From positions 87,589 to 151,588 of the forward strand of contig NZ_JABBGJ010000022.1 in assembly GCF_012927345.1 (NCBI RefSeq): a stretch of 64,000 bases of DNA, written 5' to 3'. The notes under the pieces are model-generated. The model was given only the letters and a program-made list of their open reading frames with translations. It was not told where the DNA came from and searched no databases. This document shows, in pieces, positions 16,276 through 25,130 of this stretch. The translations under genes were made by a program, and so were the position numbers. The DNA comes from Paraburkholderia polaris (lineage in GTDB: Bacteria > Pseudomonadota > Gammaproteobacteria > Burkholderiales > Burkholderiaceae). Position 1 is the stretch's first letter. Each line of letters starts with the position of its first letter.

Positions 16276-17666
16276 AGAAAACCACCACCCCGAGCCGGGG
16301 CGCCGAAGAACGCGAGGATGACCACGCGCCGGTATGGCTTGATGGGGAATTCGACGGGATCGATGGCGAAGATGCGCGGGTCGAGGAGAAGGAGCGCGGT
16401 GCTTACGGTCAAGACGGGCATGGCCACGGCGCGGCTCGTTCCGATGCCGACGATGCTCATGAGCGCGGCACGCAGGACCACGCTGCACACGTGCACGGTT
16501 CGCACGACGAGGGCGCCGACGCCGGCCACGCTCACAGCCACGATGCAGACAGCCACAGCGGGCAAAGCCACAGTGCATACAGCCACGATAGCCACAGCGG
16601 GCAAAGCCACAGTGCATACAGCCACGATAGCGACAGCGGGCAGAGTCACAGTGACCACAGCCACGACAGCCACGACAGCCACGGCCGGCAGAGCCACGAC
16701 CACAGTCACGATAGCCACGCCGGCCACAAGCACGCCGGCCACAACCACGGCGCCCACAACCACGCCGGCCATCACCACGCCCACGCACCGGTCGCAGGCC
16801 ACGGCCGCGCCTTCGCACTCGCCGTCGCACTGAACGCAGCGATCGTAGTGGTTCAAGCCGTCTACGGCGTGATCGCGCACTCCACAGCGTTGCTCGCCGA
16901 CGCCGGCCACAATCTCTCCGACGTGCTCGGCCTGCTGCTCGCCTGGGGCGCAGCCTGGCTCGCCACGCGCCGTCCGTCGGCACGCTATACGTTCGGCTAC
17001 GGCAGTTCGTCGATCCTGGCGTCGCTCGCCAACGCGGGACTGTTGCTGTTCGCGTGCGGCGTGATCGTCGCCGAAGCGATCGGGCGCCTGATGAGCCCCG
17101 CACCGGTCGCGGGATGGGTGGTGTTCGTCGTCGCGACGGTCGGCGTGGTGGTGAACGGCTTCTCGGCGTGGCTGTTCATGCGCGGCCAGAAAGATGACCT
17201 GAACATTCGCGGGGCTTTCCTGCATATGGCCGCGGACGCCGGCATCTCCGCCGCGGTCGCGATCAGCGGCCTCGTCATTCTCTATACCAACTGGACGTGG
17301 CTCGACCCGGTGATGAGCCTGGCTGTGGTCGCAGTGGTGGTGTATGGCACGTGGGGCCTGCTGCGCGATTCGGTGCGCATGGCGCTCGACGCCGTGCCGC
17401 CCGGCGTCGACCTGCAGCATATCCGCGACTATCTCGCCGAACAGCCGGGCGTCACCGACGTGCACGACCTGCATGTATGGGCGTTGTCGACCACCGGCAA
17501 TGCACTCAGCGCGCATCTGGTGATGCCGGCAGGCCATCCCGGCGACGAGTCGATCGACGGCATCGTCATCACACTGCGCGAACGTTTTTCGATGCAACAC
17601 GCGACGCTGCAAGTCGACCTCGGCACCACCGAGCATCAATGCCCGATGGATCATCCTCGTGATTGA
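16272..17666 (+). CDS. cation diffusion facilitator with long histidine-rich N-terminus
   Basis: Inner-membrane proton-driven metal exporter, most likely zinc (possibly cobalt or cadmium). Seen: 464 residues. Residues ~48-177 hold more than 30 histidines in HS/HD/HN/HAG pairs. Six membrane segments follow, with the transport site H213/D217 (HNLSD) in segment 2 and H318/D322 (HMAAD) in segment 5; this HD-HD set is typical of zinc carriers. The cytoplasmic C-terminal domain contains VTDVHDLHVWAL and ends CPMDH. The family is usually ~300-320 residues, so the N-terminal extension is the unusual part. Translationally coupled to the ArsR gene. Confidence 0.92.
   Translation: MKKTTTPSRGAEEREDDHAPVWLDGEFDGIDGEDARVEEKERGAYGQDGHGHGAARSDADDAHERGTQDHAAHVHGSHDEGADAGHAHSHDADSHSGQSHSAYSHDSHSGQSHSAYSHDSDSGQSHSDHSHDSHDSHGRQSHDHSHDSHAGHKHAGHNHGAHNHAGHHHAHAPVAGHGRAFALAVALNAAIVVVQAVYGVIAHSTALLADAGHNLSDVLGLLLAWGAAWLATRRPSARYTFGYGSSSILASLANAGLLLFACGVIVAEAIGRLMSPAPVAGWVVFVVATVGVVVNGFSAWLFMRGQKDDLNIRGAFLHMAADAGISAAVAISGLVILYTNWTWLDPVMSLAVVAVVVYGTWGLLRDSVRMALDAVPPGVDLQHIRDYLAEQPGVTDVHDLHVWALSTTGNALSAHLVMPAGHPGDESIDGIVITLRERFSMQHATLQVDLGTTEHQCPMDHPRD
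16551..16667 (+). repeat. 39-bp in-frame repeats in the His-rich coding region
   Basis: Two identical 39-base copies (16551-16589, 16590-16628) and a diverged third (16629-16667) encode 13-residue units of the type SHSGQSHSAYSHD. This shows how the metal-binding tail has been growing by duplication. Confidence 0.9.
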
Positions 17667-17734
17667 TGCAGCGCACCGTTGAGCGGACTATCGGCGGCGT
17701 ACACTAGAACGTCCTGTTGTCTCCGGAGTTCCGC

Positions 17735-19459
17735 ATGGACGCTGCCGCACACGATATGTCGCCGGTGCTGATCGTCGGGGCGGGTCCGACCGGGCTCGCC
17801 GCGGCGATGAGTCTGGCGCGTGCCCACATCCCCGTGCGTCTGATCGACAAGGCGCTGCAACCGAACCCGTACTCGCGGGCCATCGGCATTCAGGCGCGCA
17901 CACTCGAGCTGTTTGAACAGCACAGGCTAATCGAGCCGTTTCTCGAACTCGGCCATCGCGCGCGTATCGCCAATCTTTTTTCCAATGGCATGCGTCTCGC
18001 GCGTCTCGATTTCGATCCGCTGCGCACCCGCTATCCGTATCTGCTGTTTCTCGATCAATCCGTGACCGAACGTTTGCTGACGGAGCATCTCGCGACGCTC
18101 GGCGTGACGGTCGAGCGCGGCGTTGAACTGACGATGTTCTCGCAGGGTTCCGCCAGCATGCAGGCGACGTTGCGGCGGGCAGACGGTCACACGGAGACGA
18201 TACGTCCGTCGTACATGATCGCCGCTGACGGTGCGCACAGCACGATCCGTCATCGGCTCGGGTTGAGCTTTGTGGGCAACACCTTCGAGCAGACATTCCT
18301 GCTTGCCGACGTGCATGCCGAAACCGATTGGCCCGAAGACGAATTCCATATCTTCGCGTCGGGCGAGGGTCTCGTCGCGCTATTTCCGATGGGCCATGGC
18401 CGTCATCGTCTGATTGCGGATCATCCAGCCGAACCGGCCACGGTCCCGGCGCCGGCCACGCCCGCCGTGCTCGGTGAACCGCCCCTCAACCAGGTTTCGC
18501 CGCCGTCGCTCGCCGAATGCAAGGCGCTGATTGCCCGGCGCGTGCGGGAACGCGTCGACGTGTCGGACCTGGCATGGTCGTCGCGTTTCCATCTGAACAG
18601 CAGGATGGTGGAGCGGCTGCGCATCGGCCGCGTTTTCCTCGCGGGGGATGCGGCTCACGTACACAGCCCGGCCGGCGCGCAAGGAATGAACACGGGTATT
18701 CAGGAAGCGTTCAATCTCGGCTGGAAACTCGCGCGCGTTCTGAAAGGCGCGGCGCCTGACCGCCTGCTCGATACGTATCACCAGGAGCGGCATCCGATCG
18801 AGCGCGACGTGCTGCGGCAAACGGGTTTCATCACGCATATGGCCGAGGCCGATCACGGACCGCTGAAACTGCTACGCGAGCGCGTGATGCCGGTGCTGGC
18901 CGCGCTCGGTCCGCTGCGCGATGCGGCGCGTATGACCATCAGCGAGTTGTCGGTCCAGTATCGGCGAAGTCCGCTGACGCTCGAACGTCTGCTTGACGGC
19001 GGCCCGCGTGCCGGCGAGCGCGCACCGGATGCGCTGGTGCATGTGGTGGATGGGCCGCTTGGCCGCGCGCCGCGCGTCGGTTGCATTTTCGATCTGCACG
19101 ATCCGGCGTTCTTCTCGTTGTTCCTGCTGGTCCCGCCGCTGCCCGTCGACGAAACACCACTTGATCCAGCCGCGAAACACGCACCGCCGCCGGACCCGGA
19201 ACTGGAGCGACTGGCGATCGAAGTCGAGAGATTGTTGCCGGGCGCGGTGCGCATCTGGCGCGTGACCGATACGAGCGGCGAGGGCGGCCCGGCGCTGTCC
19301 GAATCCTATGGACGCACGCGGCCGTCGTTCTATCTGGTGCGGCCGGACGGCTACATCAGCGCGCGCGGGCGCACGGGATCCGATCTGCACGGCTTGCTGC
19401 GGCACTGCGAAGCGTGGTTCGCGGTGGGTGGGGTGATACCGGAGCAGGCGGCGCTGTGA
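17735..19459 (+). CDS. FAD-dependent monooxygenase, aromatic hydroxylase family
   Basis: NAD(P)H/FAD hydroxylase of the PheA/TfdB/MhpA class. Seen: 574 residues from the ATG at 17735, preceded by CCGGAG six bases upstream. The dinucleotide fold is VLIVGAGPTGLAAAM, the DG motif AADGAHSTIR, and the GD motif FLAGDAAHVHSPAGAQGMNTG. The ~170-residue C-terminal part resembles the thioredoxin-like domain of phenol hydroxylases and ends in RPDGYISARG. It is a single gene with no ring-cleavage partner nearby, so the substrate (phenolic or polyketide-like) is open. Confidence 0.87.
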   Translation: MDAAAHDMSPVLIVGAGPTGLAAAMSLARAHIPVRLIDKALQPNPYSRAIGIQARTLELFEQHRLIEPFLELGHRARIANLFSNGMRLARLDFDPLRTRYPYLLFLDQSVTERLLTEHLATLGVTVERGVELTMFSQGSASMQATLRRADGHTETIRPSYMIAADGAHSTIRHRLGLSFVGNTFEQTFLLADVHAETDWPEDEFHIFASGEGLVALFPMGHGRHRLIADHPAEPATVPAPATPAVLGEPPLNQVSPPSLAECKALIARRVRERVDVSDLAWSSRFHLNSRMVERLRIGRVFLAGDAAHVHSPAGAQGMNTGIQEAFNLGWKLARVLKGAAPDRLLDTYHQERHPIERDVLRQTGFITHMAEADHGPLKLLRERVMPVLAALGPLRDAARMTISELSVQYRRSPLTLERLLDGGPRAGERAPDALVHVVDGPLGRAPRVGCIFDLHDPAFFSLFLLVPPLPVDETPLDPAAKHAPPPDPELERLAIEVERLLPGAVRIWRVTDTSGEGGPALSESYGRTRPSFYLVRPDGYISARGRTGSDLHGLLRHCEAWFAVGGVIPEQAAL

Positions 19460-19684
19460 GGAGGGCCTGCGAGGTACGAGGCGAGCCTGTGAAATTGGCG
19501 GATGAAGTGGGTCGGCGAGGCGTGTCCCAGCGCCGCCGACCGCGTGAGCCTCAGATGTGAGCCGCAAGGGACGGGCCGGCGTTGTAAGGCGTCAGCGTGA
19601 CGAAATGCGAGTTGCGGCCGATGAGGCGCCCCTGACGCGAACTCGCCCTGTGCGTTGCATCCGCCAGCCAAAAGCGGCCTTCGC

Positions 19685-19942
19685 TTACACCGCAGCCGCA
19701 GTCGCTGCAGCCGGCGTCAGCCCGTCACGATGCTTGACGAGCGCTTCCCTAACGATGCCCGACATCTCGATGCCATTCGCGTCCGGCTCATCGAGCGCCG
19801 CCAGCAAAGCGCGTCGCATACGCGGCTCCCAGAAGCGGCGGATATGGTCGGCGACGCCGGCGAGCGCTTCTTCGCGATCCGGCATCGAATCGAAAAAATC
19901 GCCGATCCGGTTCGCCATGTCGATCAGATTCTGATTGTCCAT
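19685..19942 (-). CDS. fdsD: formate dehydrogenase delta subunit
   Basis: Small accessory subunit of the soluble NAD-dependent formate dehydrogenase. Seen: 85 residues from the ATG at 19942, preceded by GTGAGG inside the fdsA end. It has the family features: LIDMANRIGDFFDSMPDREEA near the start and HIRRFWEPRMRRALLAAL in the middle, with an Ala-rich tail. It is the last gene of the fds series and starts within about 10 bases of the fdsA stop. An ATG at 19954 would give four more residues. Confidence 0.88.
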   Translation of the reverse strand: MDNQNLIDMANRIGDFFDSMPDREEALAGVADHIRRFWEPRMRRALLAALDEPDANGIEMSGIVREALVKHRDGLTPAAATAAAV

Positions 19943-19950
19943 GGCTTGCC

Positions 19951-22929
19951 TCACTTACCTGACGTCGCGTTGGCCAACTCGCGCTGCTTCAGCAGATCGA
20001 GCTGCTCCGTGTTGAAGCGCGAATAGTCCTGCTGCCATTGCGACGGTTGTTCGACCGGCATCACCTGCACCGCGGTCACCTTGTACTCGGGACAATTGGT
20101 GGCCCAGTCCGAGCTATCGGTGGTGATCACGTTCGCGCCCGATTCGGGGAAGTGGAACGTCGTGTAGACGACGCCCGGCTGCATCCGCTCGGTCACCTTC
20201 GCGCGCAACACGGTTTGTCCCGCGCGCGATTCGATACCAACCCAGTCGTCGGTCTTGATGCCGCGTTCTTCTGCGTCGTGCGGATGCAACTCCAGCCGGT
20301 CTTCGTCATGCCAGCGCGAATTCTCAGTGCGGCGCGTCTGTGCGCCCACGTTGTATTGCGACAGGATGCGACCCGTAGTGAGCAGCAGCGGGAACTTACG
20401 CGTGACCTTTTCCGGCGTTGCGATGAATTTCGTAATCACGAACTTACCCTTGCCGCGCACGAAGGTGTCGATGTGCATGGTCGGCGTACCGTCCGGCGCG
20501 TTCTCGTTGCAGGGCCACTGGATACTGCCGAGCTCGTCGAGCTTCCTGTACGACACGCCGTGGAAAGTCGGCGTGAGACGCGCGATCTCGTCCATGATTT
20601 GCGACGGGTGCGCGTAATCCATCTCGTACCCGAGCGCGCGAGAGAGCATCACCGTGACTTCCCAGTCGGCGTAACCCGGCACCGGTGGCATCACCTTGCG
20701 CACGCGCGAGATGCGGCGCTCCGCGTTGGTGAAGGTGCCATCCTTTTCGAGGAACGACGAACCCGGCAGCAGCACATGCGCGTACTTCGCGGTCTCGTTG
20801 AGGAAAATGTCCTGCACGACGATGCATTCCATCGACGACAACGCCGCCGAAACGTGATGCGTGTTCGGATCGGACTGCACGATGTCTTCGCCCTGGCAGT
20901 ACAGGCCCTTGAAGGTGCCGTGCACGGCGGCGTCGAACATGTTCGGAATGCGCAGGCCCGGTTCGGGCTGCAGCGTCACGTTCCATGCTTCTTCAAACAG
21001 CGCGCGCGTGATTGAATCGCTGATATGGCGATAGCCGGGCAGTTCGTGCGGGAACGAGCCCATGTCGCACGAACCTTGCACGTTGTTCTGACCGCGCAAC
21101 GGGTTCACGCCGACACCTTCGCGGCCAATGTTGCCGGTCGCCATCGCGAGATTCGCGATGCCCATCACCATTGTCGAGCCTTGCGCGTGTTCGGTGACGC
21201 CGAGGCCGTAATAGATCGCCGCATTGCCGCCGGTAGCATAGATGCGGGCAGCTTCGCGAATGGATGCGGCGGGCACACCGGTGAGTTCTTCTGTCGCTTC
21301 CGGCGCGTTCTCGGGCAGGGCGACGAACGCACGCCATTGCTCGAACGCGCGCGTTTCGCAGCGCTCGGCGATGAACGCTTCGTTCAGCAGCCCCTCGGTC
21401 ACGATCACATGCGCGAGGGCATTGACCACCGCGACGTTGGTGCCCGGACGCAATTGCAAATGATGCGAGGCCTTCACGTGCGGCGTATCGACGATATCGA
21501 TGCGGCGCGGATCGACGACGATCAGCTTCGCGCCTTCACGGATGCGACGCTTCATACGCGAGCCGAACACCGGGTGGCCGTCGGTCGGGTTTGCGCCGAT
21601 CACCATGATCACGTCGGCTTTGTCGACGGATGCGAAGGTTTGCGTGCCGGCCGATTCGCCCAACGTGGCCTTCAGGCCGTAGCCGGTCGGCGAGTGGCAG
21701 ACCCGCGCGCAGGTGTCGACGTTGTTGTTGCCGAACGCGGCGCGCACGAGCTTCTGCACCAGATACGTTTCTTCGTTCGTACAACGCGACGACGTAATGC
21801 CGCCGATCGAATCGCGGCCGTGCTTCGCCTGAATGCGGCGGAATTCCGACGCCGCGTAACTGAGCGCCTCTTCCCAGCTGACTTCGCGCCACGGATCGGT
21901 GATTTTCGCGCGGATCATCGGCTTGGTAATGCGGTCCTTATGCGTCGCATAGCCCCATGCGAAGCGGCCCTTCACGCACGCGTGCCCTTCGTTGGCCTGG
22001 CCGTTCTTGTGCGGCACCATCCGCACGACCTCGTTGCCCTTCATCTCGGCCTTGAACGAGCATCCCACGCCGCAATACGCGCACGTGGTGACCACGGAAT
22101 GCTCAGCCTGGCCGAGCATGATGACGGTCTTTTCCTGCAAGGTCGCGGTCGGGCACGCGGCGACGCACGCACCGCACGACACGCACTCCGATTCCATGAA
22201 TGGCTTGTTTTCGCTCGCGGCGACGCGCGATTCGAAACCGCGTCCGGCGATGGTTAGCGCGAACGTGCCTTGCGTTTCTTCGCACGCGCGCACACAGCGA
22301 TTGCAGACGATGCACTTCGACGGGTCGTACGTGAAGTACGGATTCGATTCGTCCTTCTTGTCCTTCAGGTGGTTCGCACCGTCGAATCCGTAGCGCACTT
22401 CGCGCAAGCCGGTGACGCCTGCCATGTCCTGCAGTTCGCAGTCGCCGTTGGCGGGGCAGGTCAGGCAGTCGAGCGGGTGATCGGAGATGTACAGCTCCAT
22501 CACGTTACGGCGCAGCGACTGCAGACGATCGGTTTGCGTGCGCACCTTCATGCCGGCTTCGACGGGCGTCGTGCACGAAGCGGGGTAGCCGCGCTTGCCT
22601 TCGATCTCGACCAGGCACAAACGGCATGAGCCGAACGGTTCGAGCGAATCGGTCGCGCAGAGCTTCGGCACGTTGACGCCGGCTTCGACGGCGGCGCGCA
22701 TCACTGAAGTGCCGGCCGGAACCGTCACCGCCTGGCCATCGATTTCCAGCGTCACGTCGACGTCGGCATGACGCGCTGGTGTGCCGTAGTCGGTGTCGTC
22801 GAAAAACGAACGGGGCGCGCGTTGTTGCGCTTGTGCTTGAGATTTGCACGCGCAGTTCCCGGAGCCGCAGCCGCCCCCCAGGGGGACTTCCTGCGAGGCG
22901 CCGGCAGGGGGGGTGAGCACATCGGACAT
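19951..22929 (-). CDS. fdsA: formate dehydrogenase alpha subunit (molybdenum catalytic subunit)
   Basis: Oxidises formate to CO2 at a bis-MGD molybdenum centre and passes electrons to FdsB for NAD+ reduction. Seen: 992 residues. A [2Fe-2S] domain (CATDSLEPFGSCRLC) and His-Cys cluster region are followed by two 4Fe-4S ferredoxin motifs (CIVCNRCVRAC, CVSCGACVAAC). Then come a 4Fe-4S MopB domain (CAYCGVGCSF) and the molybdopterin domains, with active-site Cys in TCARVCHSP. An odd Gly/Cys-rich leader, GGGCGSGNCACKS, lies at residues ~18-30. GGAG sits 7 bases before the ATG. A maturation gene fdsC normally lies between A and D and is absent here. Confidence 0.95.
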   Translation of the reverse strand: MSDVLTPPAGASQEVPLGGGCGSGNCACKSQAQAQQRAPRSFFDDTDYGTPARHADVDVTLEIDGQAVTVPAGTSVMRAAVEAGVNVPKLCATDSLEPFGSCRLCLVEIEGKRGYPASCTTPVEAGMKVRTQTDRLQSLRRNVMELYISDHPLDCLTCPANGDCELQDMAGVTGLREVRYGFDGANHLKDKKDESNPYFTYDPSKCIVCNRCVRACEETQGTFALTIAGRGFESRVAASENKPFMESECVSCGACVAACPTATLQEKTVIMLGQAEHSVVTTCAYCGVGCSFKAEMKGNEVVRMVPHKNGQANEGHACVKGRFAWGYATHKDRITKPMIRAKITDPWREVSWEEALSYAASEFRRIQAKHGRDSIGGITSSRCTNEETYLVQKLVRAAFGNNNVDTCARVCHSPTGYGLKATLGESAGTQTFASVDKADVIMVIGANPTDGHPVFGSRMKRRIREGAKLIVVDPRRIDIVDTPHVKASHHLQLRPGTNVAVVNALAHVIVTEGLLNEAFIAERCETRAFEQWRAFVALPENAPEATEELTGVPAASIREAARIYATGGNAAIYYGLGVTEHAQGSTMVMGIANLAMATGNIGREGVGVNPLRGQNNVQGSCDMGSFPHELPGYRHISDSITRALFEEAWNVTLQPEPGLRIPNMFDAAVHGTFKGLYCQGEDIVQSDPNTHHVSAALSSMECIVVQDIFLNETAKYAHVLLPGSSFLEKDGTFTNAERRISRVRKVMPPVPGYADWEVTVMLSRALGYEMDYAHPSQIMDEIARLTPTFHGVSYRKLDELGSIQWPCNENAPDGTPTMHIDTFVRGKGKFVITKFIATPEKVTRKFPLLLTTGRILSQYNVGAQTRRTENSRWHDEDRLELHPHDAEERGIKTDDWVGIESRAGQTVLRAKVTERMQPGVVYTTFHFPESGANVITTDSSDWATNCPEYKVTAVQVMPVEQPSQWQQDYSRFNTEQLDLLKQRELANATSGK

Positions 22930-22943
22930 GTGAGGCTCCTGGG

Positions 22944-24515
22944 TCAGGCCGCAGCCGCTTTGGGCGCGTGGTCGTGTATGTTATCGAGACCGAAGTCTTC
23001 GGGGAAATGGTCTAGCGCGGACAGCACCGGGAACGGCGTCATGCCGCCCATCGCGCAGAGCGAACCGGACACCATCGTGTCGCACAGATCGCGCAGCAAC
23101 TGCACTTGCCGCGTGGACGTATCGCCGTTGCGGATCCGTCCGATCACTTCGACGCCGCGCGTCGAGCCGATCCGGCACGGCGTGCATTTGCCGCACGATT
23201 CCAGCGCGCAGAAGTGCATCGCGTATTGCGCGAGTTCGGCGAGATTCGACGTGTCGTCATGCACGACGATGCCGCCGTGGCCGACCACCGCACCGACTGC
23301 CGCATACGCCTCGTAGTCCATCGGAATGTCCCACTGGCTCTCCGGCAGATAGGTGCCGAGCGGGCCGCCGACCTGCGCGGCGCGTGCCGGGCGCCCGCTT
23401 GCCGTGCCGCCGCCGTAGTCGTATAGCAGTTCACGCAACGTGACGCCGAACGCCAGCTCGACCAGACCGCCTTGCTTTACATTGCCGGCGAGCTGGAACG
23501 GCAGCGTGCCGCGCGAGCGACCCATGCCGAAGTCTTTATAGAACGCCGCACCGCGCGCGAAGATGATCGGCACCGTCGCGAGCGTGATGACGTTGTTGAT
23601 CACAGTCGGCTGGCCGTAGAGGCCCACTAGCGCCGGCACGGGCGGCTTCGCGCGCACAATGCCGCGTTTGCCTTCGAGCGATTCGAGCAGCGCGGTTTCC
23701 TCGCCGCAGACATAAGCGCCCGCGCCTTTCGCCACGAACAGTTCGAAGCGATGCGCCGTCGAGCCGAGCACACTGTCGCCGAGCCAGCCGGCGGCGCGCG
23801 CTTTGGCAATCGCCGCTTCGAGCGTCGCGATCGAGTGCGGATATTCGCTGCGTACGTAGATATAGCCGACCGTCGCGCCCGTTACGATGCCCGCGATGAT
23901 CATCCCTTCGATCAGCACGTACGGGTCGCTTTCCATCACGAGGCGGTCGGAGAAGGTGCCGGAGTCGCCTTCGTCCGCATTGCAGACGATGTATTTCTGC
24001 GCCGCTTTGGCGCCGCGCACCGTGCGCCATTTAATGCCGGCGGGGAAGGCTGCGCCGCCGCGACCGCGCAGGCCGGATTCGATCAGCGCTTCGCAGGCGG
24101 CGTCGCCGTCTGTTTGCAAGGCTTGCTTGAGACCTTCGAGGCCGCCGTGAGCAATGTAATCGTCGACGGAAAGCGGATCGGTGATGCCGATGCGCGCAAA
24201 GGTCAAGCGCTGTTGCTTCTTCAGATACGGTATTTCATCGACTACGCCGACACGGCGGGCGTGCTCGCCGCCTTCGATAAAGCCGGCGTCGAACAGCGCT
24301 GCAACGTCGCTCTCTTCGACGTTCGCATAGCCGACGCGGCCTTGCGCCGTCGCAACTTCGACGAGCGGTTCGAGCCACAGCAAACCGCGCGAACCGTTGC
24401 GAACCAGTTCGATTTCAACGCCGCGGCGTGCGGCTTCGGATTCGATGGCTTGAGCCAGGGCGTCGGCGCCGAGCGCAAGCGCCGACGAATCGCAGGGAAC
24501 GTAAATGCGCGTCAT
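22944..24515 (-). CDS. fdsB: formate dehydrogenase beta subunit (NAD-binding flavoprotein)
   Basis: NuoF-like subunit that takes electrons from the iron-sulfur chain to FMN and NAD+. Seen: 523 residues from the ATG at 24515, which overlaps the fdsG stop as ATGA. An N-terminal NuoE/thioredoxin-like part is followed by GLRGRGGAAFPAGIKW (NADH site), NADEGDSGTFSDR (FMN site), and CGKCTPCRIGSTRG (4Fe-4S). The order and coupling to fdsG and fdsA match the Cupriavidus-type soluble enzyme. Confidence 0.95.
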   Translation of the reverse strand: MTRIYVPCDSSALALGADALAQAIESEAARRGVEIELVRNGSRGLLWLEPLVEVATAQGRVGYANVEESDVAALFDAGFIEGGEHARRVGVVDEIPYLKKQQRLTFARIGITDPLSVDDYIAHGGLEGLKQALQTDGDAACEALIESGLRGRGGAAFPAGIKWRTVRGAKAAQKYIVCNADEGDSGTFSDRLVMESDPYVLIEGMIIAGIVTGATVGYIYVRSEYPHSIATLEAAIAKARAAGWLGDSVLGSTAHRFELFVAKGAGAYVCGEETALLESLEGKRGIVRAKPPVPALVGLYGQPTVINNVITLATVPIIFARGAAFYKDFGMGRSRGTLPFQLAGNVKQGGLVELAFGVTLRELLYDYGGGTASGRPARAAQVGGPLGTYLPESQWDIPMDYEAYAAVGAVVGHGGIVVHDDTSNLAELAQYAMHFCALESCGKCTPCRIGSTRGVEVIGRIRNGDTSTRQVQLLRDLCDTMVSGSLCAMGGMTPFPVLSALDHFPEDFGLDNIHDHAPKAAAA

Positions 24516-24997
24516 GCCGTTACCTCCACGCATTTGTTGGCGGCGGCGAAGAGTGCGTCAAACTTTTGCGGCGTGACTTTCGCGTGCAGCGTGCCGTTGA
24601 GCATCAGCGCCGGCGACAGTGCGCACTGGCCGAGGCAATACACCGATTCCAGTTCGACCGTCGCACCATGCCGATGCTCCGCGTCAAAACGGCAGCCGGT
24701 GTGCGCCTCGATATGCTGCGCGAGCGCCTCTGTACCCATGCTGCGGCATGCTTCGGCGCGGCACAGTTGCACGGTGACGGGCGCCGCGGGCTGCGTGCGG
24801 AAGTGGTGGTAATAGGTGATGACGCCGTGTACTTCCGCCCGCGACAGGTTCATGGCGCGCGCGAGCGGTGCGACCGTGTCGGGCGGCACGTAGCCGAGTT
24901 CGTCCTGAATGGCGTGCAGTACCGCTAGCAGCGACATGCCCGGCTGCGCGTGACGCTGCACGAGCGGCTCCGGCGCGACGGCGATGGAATTGTCCAA
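24512..24997 (-). CDS. fdsG: formate dehydrogenase gamma subunit (2Fe-2S)
   Basis: NuoE-like [2Fe-2S] subunit of the soluble formate dehydrogenase. Seen: cysteines in LCRAEACRS and YCLGQCALSP form the thioredoxin-fold cluster, after HAIQDELGYVP. Start choice: a TTG at 24997 has a perfect GGAGGAG six bases upstream, while the ATG at 25018 lies seven codons earlier with no ribosome site. TTG (161 residues) is preferred, but 168 residues from the ATG is possible. It is the first gene of the minus-strand fdsGBAD operon, divergent from the regulator gene. Confidence 0.92.
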   Translation of the reverse strand: MDNSIAVAPEPLVQRHAQPGMSLLAVLHAIQDELGYVPPDTVAPLARAMNLSRAEVHGVITYYHHFRTQPAAPVTVQLCRAEACRSMGTEALAQHIEAHTGCRFDAEHRHGATVELESVYCLGQCALSPALMLNGTLHAKVTPQKFDALFAAANKCVEVTA

Positions 24998-25018
24998 GTG
25001 GGGCTCCTCCAAAGTCAT

Positions 25019-25130
25019 ATATGCACTTGTTATTCATAATGCGTGCACTTATGCTTCGTATATTCGATATGGGATAGCCGAACAATAGGCGGGTGATACG
25101 CCTCGTGCAATAGGAAAGAGTTGAACATAT
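25019..25130. promoter_or_regulatory. fds divergent promoter/operator region
   Basis: 112 bases between fdsG and the divergent regulator, distinctly AT-rich. TGCACTT occurs twice (about 25021 and 25047). An imperfect inverted element TTCGATAT-GGG-ATAGCCGAA lies near 25063-25082. These are plausible sites for the ModE/FdsR-like regulator, but no site is proven. Confidence 0.45.

Noticed and set aside
16272..16833. Repeated DNA in the His-rich region as a possible CRISPR array
   Set aside because: The repeats are contiguous 39-base coding units without unique spacers and remain in frame in an exporter gene.
25019..25130. Proven FdsR binding site
   Set aside because: The inverted element and TGCACTT repeats are only suggestive; kept as a candidate region, not as a defined operator.
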